This document shows, one piece after another, positions 7,184-14,400 of a DNA stretch of 14,428 bases. The stretch's first letter is position 1, and each line of letters starts with the position of its first letter. Source of the DNA: Agrobacterium fabrum (GTDB lineage: Bacteria > Pseudomonadota > Alphaproteobacteria > Rhizobiales > Rhizobiaceae); the NCBI GenBank assembly GCA_003241215.1, contig QFOL01000075.1, positions 1-14,428 on the forward strand, in the 5' to 3' direction. Under the pieces are notes generated by a model, which searched no databases, was not told where the DNA came from, and saw only the letters and a program-made list of their open reading frames with translations. Made by a program: the position numbers and the translations under genes.

Positions 7184-7654
7184 ATGACCGTTCAAAACGA
7201 CAATCGCCCCCCTCTCCGTCTTGTCCGCCTTGCCCATGGCGCAGGCCTCGACTTGCCCTCTTATGAAACCGGCGGCGCCGCCGGCATGGACCTGCGCGCA
7301 GCGGTGCCCGCGGATGCGCCGCTGACCTTGAAACCCGGCGAACGCACGCTGGTGCCGACCGGTTTCGTTTTCGAGGTGCCGGCCGGTTACGAGGCGCAAA
7401 TCCGTCCCCGTTCCGGCCTCGCCATCAAGAACGGCATTACCTGCCTCAACTCCCCCGGCACGGTGGACAGCGATTATCGCGGCGAGGTGAAGGTCATTCT
7501 TGCCAATCTCGGGCAGGATGATTTTGTCATCGAGCGCAGCATGCGCATCGCCCAGATGGTGATCGCGCCGGTGACGCAGGTTGTGGTAAGCGAAGTGACG
7601 GAAACCTCCGAAACGGTGCGTGGCACCGACGGTTTCGGCTCCACCGGCGTCTAG
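7184..7654 (+). CDS. dut: dUTP diphosphatase (dUTPase)
   Basis: This 156-residue protein is a trimeric dUTPase that cleaves dUTP to dUMP and pyrophosphate, keeping uracil out of DNA and supplying dUMP for thymidylate. All five family motifs are visible: AGMDLRA (33-39), PRSGLA (75-80), GTVDSDYRG (92-100, with the water-activating D95), [10 protein letters not shown] (121-130) and [10 protein letters not shown] (147-156 region, the C-terminal arm that closes over the substrate). The ATG at 7184 is chosen because it precedes the usual short N-terminus; a nearby ATG at 7177 is out of frame. No Shine-Dalgarno sequence is present, and the candidate promoter ends about six bases before the ATG. It is divergent from prfC. 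Confidence 0.97.
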   Translation: MTVQNDNRPPLRLVRLAHGAGLDLPSYETGGAAGMDLRAAVPADAPLTLKPGERTLVPTGFVFEVPAGYEAQIRPRSGLAIKNGITCLNSPGTVDSDYRGEVKVILANLGQDDFVIERSMRIAQMVIAPVTQVVVSEVTETSETVRGTDGFGSTGV

Positions 7655-7741
7655 CCACACCGCCGGTCCGTCAGAACCCTCAGACCGCTTTTACGTGAGG
7701 CGACGCTCCCGTGCCGTCCGACCGGGTGCGCGGGAGAGCGA

Positions 7742-7770
7742 TTGTTTTCGCCCGTCAATTTCGCTATGGA
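7742..7770 (+). promoter_or_regulatory. Candidate promoter for the LysE-family gene
   Basis: TTGTTT (7742-7747) and TATGGA (7765-7770) are spaced by 17 bases and end 27 bases before the chosen start. The pair is weak against the E. coli consensus, but CTATGG-type -10 boxes are accepted in rhizobia. The rest of the 143-base gap after dut shows nothing further. Confidence 0.3.
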
Positions 7771-7797
7771 TCTGGCAGCTTTTCGGGATGTACGATC

Positions 7798-8415
7798 ATG
7801 ACGCTGACCACGATTTTTGCCTATGCCACCGCACTCTTCATCGCCGCCGCCATTCCAGGCCCCGGCATGACGGCGATCGTGGCGCGGGCGCTGGGATCGG
7901 GTTTTCGGGAAACCTTCTTCATGGGCCTCGGGCTGATATTGGGCGACATGATCTACCTGACCGGCGTGATACTTGGTCTGGCATTTGTGGCGCAGACCTT
8001 TCAGGAAGCCTTCATGGTCCTGAAATTCGCCGGTGCCGCCTATCTCCTTTATATCGCCTGGAAGCTGTGGACTGCAGGCCTGCTGCCGCAGGACCTGAAG
8101 GCGAAAAAAAGCACCAGCATGCCCATGTCCTTCCTGTCCGGCCTGCTGATCACACTCGGCAATCCGAAAACCATGCTGTTTTACGTGGCGCTGGTGCCGA
8201 CGCTGATCGATATCCGCATGATCGGCCCTTCGGAATATGCGACACTTCTCGCCCTTACCTTCGTCGTGCTGATGGCGGTTCTGCTGCCCTATATCCTGCT
8301 TGCGGCCAAGGCGCGTAACCTGCTGAAGAGGCCGAGCGCCCTGACGATCCTCAACCGTACGGCGGCGGGCATTCTGGCGGGAACCGCGACCATGATCGCG
8401 ATCCGCAGCACCTAA
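7798..8415 (+). CDS. LysE/RhtB family amino acid exporter
   Basis: This 205-residue membrane protein belongs to the LysE/RhtB superfamily, which exports amino acids and derivatives using the proton gradient. It has the family N-terminus with PGPGM in the first hydrophobic segment, the GxxxGD-type motif (GLGLILGDMIY), and the conserved GNPKTMLFYVAL segment after a basic loop. About six hydrophobic helices are visible. An open frame reaches back to 7711, but the ATG at 7798 gives the normal family start and follows GGGAT (7786-7790). The longer N-terminus would be arginine-rich and atypical. cysK follows after 155 bases on the same strand. Since this superfamily includes O-acetylserine/cysteine exporters (YfiK/EamB type), that substrate is possible, but it is inference. 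Confidence 0.9.
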   Translation: MTLTTIFAYATALFIAAAIPGPGMTAIVARALGSGFRETFFMGLGLILGDMIYLTGVILGLAFVAQTFQEAFMVLKFAGAAYLLYIAWKLWTAGLLPQDLKAKKSTSMPMSFLSGLLITLGNPKTMLFYVALVPTLIDIRMIGPSEYATLLALTFVVLMAVLLPYILLAAKARNLLKRPSALTILNRTAAGILAGTATMIAIRST

Positions 8416-8434
8416 AATAATTTCGTGCATTTAT

Positions 8435-8467
8435 CTGGCTTATCGGGAAATTTTTCCGGTAAACCAG
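8435..8467 (+). other. Imperfect hairpin between the exporter and cysK
   Basis: CTGG (8435-8438) pairs with CCAG (8464-8467). After one mismatch, ten more pairs (8440-8449 with 8453-8462, including G-T) close a 3-base loop. No U-run follows, so it is not a standard terminator. It lies 20 bases after the exporter stop and about 100 before the cysK start, where it might act as mRNA-end protection or an attenuator. Confidence 0.45.
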
Positions 8468-8570
8468 CCATATAAGGATGAACGTTCGCTAGCCTGACAG
8501 GGCGATTGCTCCTATTCTGCCGCTCAAATCTTGCGGTCACCGTCGTGTGGCCTTCATACGGGAGAGCACC

Positions 8571-9539
8571 ATGCCTGAAGCCAGAAAGCCCGGACGCGGA
8601 CGCGTCTATTCCTCGATTACGGAAACTATCGGCGACACGCCGATCGTGCGGCTGGACAAGCTGGCAAAGGAAAAGGGCGTAAAGGCCAACCTCCTCGCCA
8701 AGCTGGAGTTTTTCAACCCCATCGCCTCCGTCAAGGACCGCATCGGCGTCGCCATGATCGAAGCGCTGGAAGCGCAGGGCAAGATCACTCCCGGCAAAAC
8801 GACGCTGGTGGAACCGACATCAGGCAACACCGGCATCGCGCTTGCCTTCGCCGCCGCCGCCAAGGGTTACAAGCTGATCCTGACCATGCCTGAAACCATG
8901 TCGGTCGAGCGCCGGAAGATGCTGGCCCTGCTCGGCGCAGAACTGGTGCTGACCGAAGGTCCCAAGGGCATGAAGGGCGCAATCGCCAAGGCGCAGGAAC
9001 TGGCCGAGACCCTGCCTGATGCGATCATTCCGCAGCAATTCGAAAACCCCGCCAATCCGGAAATTCACCGCAGGACCACGGCGGAAGAAATCTGGAACGA
9101 CACCGACGGCACGGTCGATATTCTCGTCTCGGGCATCGGCACCGGCGGCACCATCACCGGCACGGGCCAGGTTCTGAAATCCCGCAAACCGGAAGTGAAG
9201 GTCATTGCGGTCGAGCCTGCCGACAGCCCGGTTCTTTCCGGCGGCAACCCCGGCCCGCACAAGATTCAAGGCATCGGCGCCGGCTTTGCACCTGCGATCC
9301 TCGACACCGGCATTTATGACGAGATCGTCACCGTGACCAATGACGAGGCTTTCGAAATTGCGCGTCTGGCGGCAAGGCTCGAAGGTGTGCCGGTTGGCAT
9401 CTCCTCGGGCGCGGCACTGGCGGCGGCGATCAAGGTCGGCGCACGCGATGAAAATGCCGGCAAGAACATTGTCGTCATCATTCCTTCCTTCGCCGAACGT
9501 TACCTCTCGACCGCGCTTTTCGAAGGTCTTGGGCTCTAA
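8571..9539 (+). CDS. cysK: Cysteine synthase A (O-acetylserine sulfhydrylase)
   Basis: This 322-residue PLP enzyme makes cysteine from O-acetylserine and sulfide, the last step of sulfate assimilation. K55 in NPIASVKDR is the Schiff-base lysine. TSGNTG at 83-88 binds the substrate carboxylate, and GIGTGGT at 188-194 holds the PLP phosphate. The C-terminal segment [10 protein letters not shown] also fits the family. The frame opens at a GTG at 8547, but the ATG at 8571 is preceded by GGAGAG (8561-8566) and gives normal length. CysK enzymes often bind the C-terminus of serine acetyltransferase; cysE is not in this window. A strong intrinsic terminator lies 45 bases downstream. The exporter gene upstream may share its transcript, although an intervening hairpin makes a separate promoter possible. 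Confidence 0.96.
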   Translation: MPEARKPGRGRVYSSITETIGDTPIVRLDKLAKEKGVKANLLAKLEFFNPIASVKDRIGVAMIEALEAQGKITPGKTTLVEPTSGNTGIALAFAAAAKGYKLILTMPETMSVERRKMLALLGAELVLTEGPKGMKGAIAKAQELAETLPDAIIPQQFENPANPEIHRRTTAEEIWNDTDGTVDILVSGIGTGGTITGTGQVLKSRKPEVKVIAVEPADSPVLSGGNPGPHKIQGIGAGFAPAILDTGIYDEIVTVTNDEAFEIARLAARLEGVPVGISSGAALAAAIKVGARDENAGKNIVVIIPSFAERYLSTALFEGLGL

Positions 9540-9584
9540 ACACATCATCCGATGCGCGCAGACCGGACCAAATGAGCGAATATT

Positions 9585-9622
9585 CGATATGCCGCTGGCC
9601 TTGCCGGCGGCATATCGGTTTT
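9585..9622 (+). terminator. Intrinsic terminator of cysK
   Basis: Arms at 9585-9599 and 9603-9617 form a 15-pair stem (one G-T pair) with a CTT loop, followed by GTTTT (9618-9622). It lies 45 bases after the cysK stop, the expected place. Confidence 0.85.
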
Positions 9623-9705
9623 CAAGACGCCTCGCATTCGACCGCGCCCATGCGATGCCTTTCAAACCCTTTTTTGCCTGTCCCTATCCCGAACGGCTGA
9701 ATTCA

Positions 9706-9731
9706 TTGGAAAGCATGCGCCATGCTTCCAA
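9706..9731. other. Near-perfect hairpin in the cysK/comM convergent gap
   Basis: TTGGAAAGCATG (9706-9717) and CATGCTTCCAA (9721-9731) pair over 11 bases with one bulged A and a CGC loop. It lies 24 bases beyond the comM stop, so it may end or protect the comM mRNA, although no U-run follows on the minus strand. The remainder of the 216-base gap shows no gene. Confidence 0.5.
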
Positions 9732-9755
9732 GAGCAACGCCCAAGCACCATGGTT

Positions 9756-11288
9756 CTAGGCCACCGCCGTCAGCCTTTCACCTGCGATACGATAGGACAC
9801 CGCTTCCGCTATATGGATGCGGCCAACCGTCTGCCTGCCCTCCAGATCGGCCAGAGTGCGGGCAACCTTGAGAATGCGATGATATCCCCGCGCGGAAAAC
9901 TTCAGCCGTTCGGCGGCATCGCGCAACAATTGCAGCCCGGATGCATCCGGCTCGGCATATTTTTCGATCAGCGCCGTCGCACAGCGGGCATTGGTGCGGA
10001 TGGCAGGAAACCCCGTTGACGCATAACGCTCCTGCTGGGCAAGGCGCGCCCGGGCCACACGGGCCGCAACCGCCGCGCTCGGCTCAGATGCAACGGGTCG
10101 GATGAGATCGGTAGCGGAAATAGCGGGAACGTCGATACGGATATCGATACGATCCAGCAGCGGGCCGGAAATACGGGCCTGATAATCGGTCACACAGCGC
10201 GGGCCTCGGGCGCAGGAGAAACCCGGCTCTCCCGCCATGCCGCAGCGGCAGGGGTTCATGGCGGCCACGAGCTGGATTTCCGCCGGATAGCTGACGCGGT
10301 GATTGGCGCGTGCGATGATGCACTCGCCGGTTTCCAGCGGCTGACGCAGCGCATCCAGCACCTGCGGCGAAAACTCCGGGAACTCATCGAGAAAAAGAAC
10401 GCCATGATGGGCAAGCGAGGCCTCACCCGGTTTGGCGCGCAGCCCGCCGCCGATCAACGCCGCCATGGTGGCGGAATGGTGCGGGGTGCGGAACGGCCTG
10501 CGATCCGAAAGCTTGCCGCCCGATAATTGGCCGGCAATGGAATGGACCATCGACACTTCCAGCAGCTCCGCCGCCTCAAGCGGCGGCAGGATGGAAGGCA
10601 GGCGGGCGGCGAGCATGGATTTGCCCGAACCGGGCGGACCGACCATCAGCAGATTGTGACCGCCAGCCGCCGCCACCTCCAGCGCGCGCCGGGCGCTTTC
10701 CTGCCCTTTGATATCCGCCAGATCCGGCAAATTGACCGGATTGGCGCGGATGGCGGCTGTCGGGCGCGATAGGAGCTGGGTGCCACGAAAATGATTGGCA
10801 AGCGCTATGAGGCTGCGCGGGGCGAGAATATCGATACCGGCGCCGGCCCAGGCCGCCTCCGGCCCGCTTTCAGCCGGGCAGATCAGGCCCTTGCCGAGGG
10901 CATTGGCCCCCATGGCGGCCGGCAGCGCGCCTGAAACCATGCCGATGGTGCCATCGAGATTGAGTTCGCCGAGAACCACATATTGGCCAAGTGCTTCCGC
11001 CGGTATGGCGCCCAAGGCGGCCATGAGGCCAAGCGCAATGGGAAGATCGAAATGCGACCCTTCCTTTGGCAGATCGGCCGGTGCGAGATTGACGGTGACT
11101 TTTTTCGCCGGCAGGGCCAGCCCCGAAGCATGCAGGGCGGCCTGAACCCGCTCCCGGCTTTCGGCCACCGCCTTGTCCGGCAGGCCGACAATCTGGATGC
11201 CGACCTTTCCGGGTGCGACCATGACCTGCACCTCGACGGGCACACCCTCTATGCCCTGAAATGCAACCGTGTTGACCCGTGCCACCAT
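9756..11288 (-). CDS. comM: ComM/YifB family AAA+ ATPase (Mg-chelatase subunit I-like)
   Basis: This 510-residue protein is a ComM-type hexameric helicase; in naturally transformable bacteria ComM drives branch migration to extend integration of incoming DNA. It has an N-terminal Lon-protease-like (ChlI) domain (about 1-165), the Walker A GPPGSGKS at 217-224, the Walker B VLFLDE at 297-302, a cysteine cluster (C347, C349, C359, C365) that probably binds zinc, LLDRIDI near 378-383, and a C-terminal helical domain. Length equals E. coli YifB (about 506). I chose the ATG at 11286-11288 (MVARVNTVAFQG). An in-frame ATG at 11316-11318 with a GAGG five bases upstream would add ten residues. A LexA box overlaps the promoter. 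gshB is upstream on the same strand. Confidence 0.93.
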   Translation of the reverse strand: MVARVNTVAFQGIEGVPVEVQVMVAPGKVGIQIVGLPDKAVAESRERVQAALHASGLALPAKKVTVNLAPADLPKEGSHFDLPIALGLMAALGAIPAEALGQYVVLGELNLDGTIGMVSGALPAAMGANALGKGLICPAESGPEAAWAGAGIDILAPRSLIALANHFRGTQLLSRPTAAIRANPVNLPDLADIKGQESARRALEVAAAGGHNLLMVGPPGSGKSMLAARLPSILPPLEAAELLEVSMVHSIAGQLSGGKLSDRRPFRTPHHSATMAALIGGGLRAKPGEASLAHHGVLFLDEFPEFSPQVLDALRQPLETGECIIARANHRVSYPAEIQLVAAMNPCRCGMAGEPGFSCARGPRCVTDYQARISGPLLDRIDIRIDVPAISATDLIRPVASEPSAAVAARVARARLAQQERYASTGFPAIRTNARCATALIEKYAEPDASGLQLLRDAAERLKFSARGYHRILKVARTLADLEGRQTVGRIHIAEAVSYRIAGERLTAVA

Positions 11289-11370
11289 GGCCTGCCCCCC
11301 GCAAACCGGTCGCGCCATCAGAGCCTCATGCTCCGCGGCCGCCACCCGCAAGCAACGTGCCACAGAGCAA

Positions 11371-11399
11371 AGAATAAAACAAGAACATTCAGCGAACAA
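11371..11399 (-). promoter_or_regulatory. Candidate comM promoter
   Basis: On the minus strand TTGTTC (11394-11399) and TATTCT (11371-11376) are separated by exactly 17 bases; each matches the consensus at four positions. Transcription would start near 11364, giving a leader of about 75 bases before the chosen ATG. The LexA box covers the -35 and spacer. Confidence 0.55.
11383..11397. promoter_or_regulatory. LexA (SOS) box, GAAC-N7-GAAC
   Basis: GAAC at 11383-11386 and 11394-11397 are separated by seven bases (ATTCAGC); read towards comM this is GTTC-N7-GTTC. That direct repeat is the established LexA target of Alphaproteobacteria including rhizobia. Its position over the comM -35 and spacer is right for repression. 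Confidence 0.7.
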
Positions 11400-11420
11400 T
11401 TTCTCGCTGACGATGTATTT

Positions 11421-11438
11421 TAGTTGTGTCTAGTTGTG
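11421..11438. repeat. Direct repeat TAGTTGTG, ten bases apart
   Basis: TAGTTGTG occurs at 11421-11428 and 11431-11438, one helical turn apart, between gshB and the comM promoter (about 57-75 bases upstream of the inferred start). The spacing suits side-by-side binding of a regulator, but no known site is recognised. Confidence 0.35.
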
Positions 11439-11473
11439 CTCGCGGAACAAAGCTGGATCGGCGAGAGATCGCG

Positions 11474-12433
11474 TCAGAAATCCTGAGATTCGCGCTTTTT
11501 CTCGATCGCATCCCACAACAGGCTTGCGACATCGGCGCCGCCGAATTTCCGCACTTCGCGGATGCCGGTGGGCGAAGTGACGTTGATTTCCGTCATATAG
11601 TCGCCGATCACATCAATGCCGACAAAGAGGAAACCGCGTTCACGCAGGGCGGGGCCGATGCGACGGCAGATTTCCTTTTCGCGCGCCGTCAATTCCGTCG
11701 GCTCCGGCCGGCCGCCGGCATGCATGTTGGAGCGGGCATCGTTTTCCGCCGGCACGCGATTGATTGCGCCCACCGGTTCGCCATCCACCAAAAGGATACG
11801 CTTGTCGCCCTTGCGGACGTCAGGCAGATATTGCTGGGCGATATAGGGTTCGCGGAACATCTGGCCGAACATTTCAAGCAGGGAGGAAAAATTGCGGTCG
11901 TCGCGTGCCGAGTGGAAAACGCCCGCGCCTCCATTGCCATAAAGCGGCTTGAGGATGATATCGCCCATTTCGTTGCGGAAGCGGGCAATTTCGGCCACAT
12001 CCTTGGTGATCAGCGTCTTCGGCATCAGATCGGCGAATTCGGTGACGAAAATCTTTTCCGGCGAGTTGCGCACCCAGGCGGGATCATTGACAACAAGCGT
12101 CCTGGGATGAATGCGCTCCAAGAGATGGGTGGAAGTGATATAGGCCATGTCGAAGGGCGGATCCTGGCGCAGATGGATGACATCCATGGTCGACAGATCG
12201 ACACGCTCCGGTTCGGACAGGGAGAAATGATCGCCCTTGATGTCGCGCAGTTCCATCTGCTCGACGGTGGCGTAAATCTTGCCGTCACGCATGGAAAGAC
12301 GCTCGGGCGTATAGTGGAACAGCCGGTATCCGCGCGCCTGCGCCTCAAGGCTCATGGCGAAGGTGGAGTCACCGGCGATGTTGATGCCGGAGACATGATC
12401 CATCTGGATCGCGACGTTCTTGATCTTCGCCAT
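11474..12433 (-). CDS. gshB: Glutathione synthetase
   Basis: This 319-residue ATP-grasp enzyme adds glycine to gamma-glutamylcysteine, the second step of glutathione synthesis. It aligns by eye along its whole length with E. coli GshB (316): QMD near 10-12, the RQDPPFD segment (89-95), [14 protein letters not shown] (158-171, the ATP-binding region with flexible glycine loop), [13 protein letters not shown] (209-221), the [11 protein letters not shown] loop (239-249), and [13 protein letters not shown] (281-293, with metal-binding E and N). An open frame extends 15 residues upstream, but the ATG at 12431-12433 gives the standard start and has GAGGA (12442-12446) eight bases before it. The 186-base gap to comM carries a separate comM promoter, so comM is not only read from gshB. 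Confidence 0.96.
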   Translation of the reverse strand: MAKIKNVAIQMDHVSGINIAGDSTFAMSLEAQARGYRLFHYTPERLSMRDGKIYATVEQMELRDIKGDHFSLSEPERVDLSTMDVIHLRQDPPFDMAYITSTHLLERIHPRTLVVNDPAWVRNSPEKIFVTEFADLMPKTLITKDVAEIARFRNEMGDIILKPLYGNGGAGVFHSARDDRNFSSLLEMFGQMFREPYIAQQYLPDVRKGDKRILLVDGEPVGAINRVPAENDARSNMHAGGRPEPTELTAREKEICRRIGPALRERGFLFVGIDVIGDYMTEINVTSPTGIREVRKFGGADVASLLWDAIEKKRESQDF

Positions 12434-12552
12434 GCGCATTTTCCTCTTGCGGCATGCGGACGCTTCGCCGGTCCGCAATGCCCATTGCCCCGTCTTTTCA
12501 AGCTTCCTGGCAGGACCGGAAAAACGCCGGAAGTGCTTCAGAAAACCCTGAA

Positions 12553-12581
12553 GATGTAGGGCAGCGACCGTTCAAAGGCAA
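12553..12581 (-). promoter_or_regulatory. Candidate gshB promoter
   Basis: On the minus strand TTGCCT (12576-12581) and TACATC (12553-12558) are spaced by 17 bases and lie about 120 bases upstream of the gshB start. The match is moderate. The 243-base region 12434-12676 otherwise holds only the cupin-side hairpin. Confidence 0.35.
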
Positions 12582-12631
12582 CTGCTGCAAGCGGTGGTTT
12601 GTGTGAGTTTTATTGAACCTTCACAAATCTA

Positions 12632-12657
12632 CCGGCGATGCCACATGGGCCCGCCGG
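12632..12657 (-). terminator. Possible terminator hairpin after the cupin gene
   Basis: CCGGCG (12632-12637) and CGCCGG (12652-12657) form a GC-rich stem 20 bases past the cupin stop, with inner GCC/GGC pairing possible. On the minus strand it is followed by TAGATTTGTG, only moderately T-rich. It would separate the cupin gene from gshB. Confidence 0.45.
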
Positions 12658-12676
12658 CTGAGACATGACACAGGGT

Positions 12677-13189
12677 TCAGGCTGCCAGCTTGTAGGAGCG
12701 GCCGGCAAACAGCTTGTTCTTGACGCGGTAGGCCAAGGCCAGCGCCTTGGGGAACGGACGGCGCATGAAGGCGACCTTGCGGACATAATCATCCACCCGC
12801 CAGGTGGCCCATGTTCCCGCAGGAAAATAAGCAACATCGCCCACGCGCAGGATGCTGACAGAACCGTCTTCGGCCGTTACATGCACCTCGCCTTCCAGAA
12901 TATAGACGGTTTCGTCCCAGCCGAAGAACCAGCGGAATTCGCCCGCGGTGCAATCCCACATGGCGGTGCTGGAGGCGCGGTCGCCGCTTCGGGAGTGATC
13001 CGCCGCGCGGGCGTGCGGATTACCGGAGACGATCCAGTCAGGATTGATGGGGGCCGGCTGGAGCCGCAGATCCGTGCAGGATGCACTGACAACGGTTTCG
13101 TCTTTTTGTCTGCGCAGATAGGCCGGCAAAACCGGCACCGTGCGGATCGCCATGGTTGCAGCCGCCGCGAACATCATTTTGAACGACAT
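12677..13189 (-). CDS. Cupin-fold protein, PF05899-like (Cupin_3), unknown function
   Basis: This 170-residue protein has a single cupin barrel in its second half. The motifs are W78-DCTAGEFRW, DETVYILEGEVHV (92-104) and GDVAYFPAGTWATWRV (118-132), typical of the Cupin_3 group found in EutQ-like and ureidoglycine-related proteins. The histidines of the classic cupin metal site are missing: no HxH in motif 1, and alanine or threonine where motif 2 usually has histidine. A bound metal is therefore doubtful. Residues 1-25 are hydrophobic (AAAATMAI) but have no clear cleavage site. The tail (150-170) is basic. The start at 13187-13189 follows a weak GGGGG (13199-13203). It lies 110 bases downstream of ugpC on the same strand; no substrate can be inferred from that. 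Confidence 0.82.
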   Translation of the reverse strand: MSFKMMFAAAATMAIRTVPVLPAYLRRQKDETVVSASCTDLRLQPAPINPDWIVSGNPHARAADHSRSGDRASSTAMWDCTAGEFRWFFGWDETVYILEGEVHVTAEDGSVSILRVGDVAYFPAGTWATWRVDDYVRKVAFMRRPFPKALALAYRVKNKLFAGRSYKLAA

Positions 13190-13256
13190 ATGAAAAAACC
13201 CCCGTGATATATTGGAGGTCTTCTATCATCGGGATCGTAACAAAGCGGTTTTGACA

Positions 13257-13285
13257 ATCGGCGCAATTTTAATCATCGCGCCGAT
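13257..13285 (-). terminator. Hairpin after ugpC, possible terminator
   Basis: ATCGGCGC (13257-13264) and GCGCCGAT (13278-13285) are perfect inverted copies, extendable by three inner pairs. The stem begins 14 bases after the ugpC stop. The minus-strand tail TTGTCAAAAC lacks a good U-run, so termination may be partial or the structure may protect the mRNA end before the cupin gene. Confidence 0.45.
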
Positions 13286-13299
13286 TTCTTCCGATGCGC

Positions 13300-14400
13300 T
13301 CAGGCCGTCGCCAGCTGAACGGACTGCGCGCCGACCTGCTCCGTCTTGCCGGCAATGCGCTTGCCGGTTTCGCCGGAGAAGAAATGCAGCTTTTCCGGCG
13401 CGATCGTGACGGAGAGCGCGGCGGGAACCTCGACATCCGGCGGAAAGGCCACGGTCAGCGTCTGGTCGCCGATCGTGCCGTGGATGAGGCGTTGTGAACC
13501 CAGCTCCTCGATATAATCGACACGGAGGGCGAAACCCTGCTCACCCGCCGCAGCCAAGCGGAAATCCTCCGCGCGCATGCCCACTGTCACCGGTCCGGAG
13601 ACTGGGGCGAAGCCATTCAATGCAAAAAGCGACGGACCTATGGCGAGGCTGTCGCCATGCAATTCGCCATTCAACAGGTTCATGGCCGGGGAGCCGATGA
13701 AGCTCGCGACGAAGGTGGAGGCCGGCGTGTGATAGACATCCAGCGGCGCGCCGATCTGTTCGATGCGGCCGCCATTCAGCACCACCAGACGGTCGGCCAG
13801 CGTCATGGCCTCCAGCTGGTCGTGGGTAACATAAATGGAGGTGGTGCCGAGGCGCTTTTGCAGGCGCTTTATCTCGCCGCGCATGGAAACGCGCAGCTTG
13901 GCATCGAGGTTTGACAAGGGCTCGTCGAACAGGAAGGCCGCCGGTTTGCGCACGATGGCGCGGCCCATGGCGACACGCTGGCGCTGGCCGCCGGAAAGGG
14001 CGCGCGGCTTGCGATCCAGATAGGGTTCGAGCTGCAGCATACGCGCGGCTTCGGCCACACGCGCATCGATCTCCGCCTTTGGCGTCTTGCGGTTCTTCAA
14101 GCCATATTCCAGGTTCTGGCGCACCGACATATGCGGGTAAAGCGCATAGTTCTGGAATACCATGGCGATATCGCGGTCGGCGGGATCGGCCTGATTGACC
14201 ACCCGGTCGCCGATCTTCACCGTGCCTTCGGAGATGTCCTCCAGCCCGGCAACCATGCGCAGAAGCGTGGACTTGCCGCAGCCGGAAGGGCCGACGAGAA
14301 CGATGAACTCACCGTCCCTGATGTCGATGTCGACGTGATGCACGGCGCGCACGCCGCCATGATAATCCTTGCAGACCTGACTGATTTCTATCGCGGCCAT
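13300..14400 (-). CDS. ugpC: UgpC-type ABC transporter ATP-binding protein (sn-glycerol-3-phosphate uptake)
   Basis: This 366-residue ATPase powers a carbohydrate-type (CUT1) ABC importer at the inner membrane. It has Walker [10 protein letters not shown] (37-45), Q-loop Q83, signature LSGGQ (135-139), Walker B FLFDE (156-160), D-loop SNLDAKL, and H193 of the switch. A C-terminal OB-fold (TOBE) regulatory domain starts near 235. The stretch [15 protein letters not shown] and the ending with SGETGKRI resemble E. coli UgpC closely, which favours glycerol-3-phosphate over maltose or other sugars. MalK/MsmK-type paralogues are the alternative. AAGGAG (14407-14412) lies six bases before the ATG. 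It would be the last gene of a ugpBAEC-type operon whose other members lie beyond the window end; none is visible here. Confidence 0.9.
   Translation of the reverse strand: MAAIEISQVCKDYHGGVRAVHHVDIDIRDGEFIVLVGPSGCGKSTLLRMVAGLEDISEGTVKIGDRVVNQADPADRDIAMVFQNYALYPHMSVRQNLEYGLKNRKTPKAEIDARVAEAARMLQLEPYLDRKPRALSGGQRQRVAMGRAIVRKPAAFLFDEPLSNLDAKLRVSMRGEIKRLQKRLGTTSIYVTHDQLEAMTLADRLVVLNGGRIEQIGAPLDVYHTPASTFVASFIGSPAMNLLNGELHGDSLAIGPSLFALNGFAPVSGPVTVGMRAEDFRLAAAGEQGFALRVDYIEELGSQRLIHGTIGDQTLTVAFPPDVEVPAALSVTIAPEKLHFFSGETGKRIAGKTEQVGAQSVQLATA

Noticed and set aside
7094..7660. Upstream extension of the prfC frame
   Set aside because: It would run antisense through dut and add nearly 190 residues absent from RF3. 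The ATG at 7091-7093 has a good ribosome site.
7711..7797. N-terminal extension of the LysE-family frame
   Set aside because: It adds 29 arginine-rich residues before the normal family N-terminus; the ATG at 7798 is better placed.
8547..8570. GTG start eight codons upstream of the chosen cysK ATG
   Set aside because: The GGAGAG ribosome site lies inside this extension and points to the ATG at 8571.
11426..12559. 377-codon plus-strand open frame opposite gshB
   Set aside because: Antisense to gshB, which matches its family end to end.
13251..13275. TTGACA followed by TAATCA on the plus strand as a promoter
   Set aside because: The spacer is only 13 bases and no plus-strand gene follows; the region is better explained as the hairpin after ugpC.
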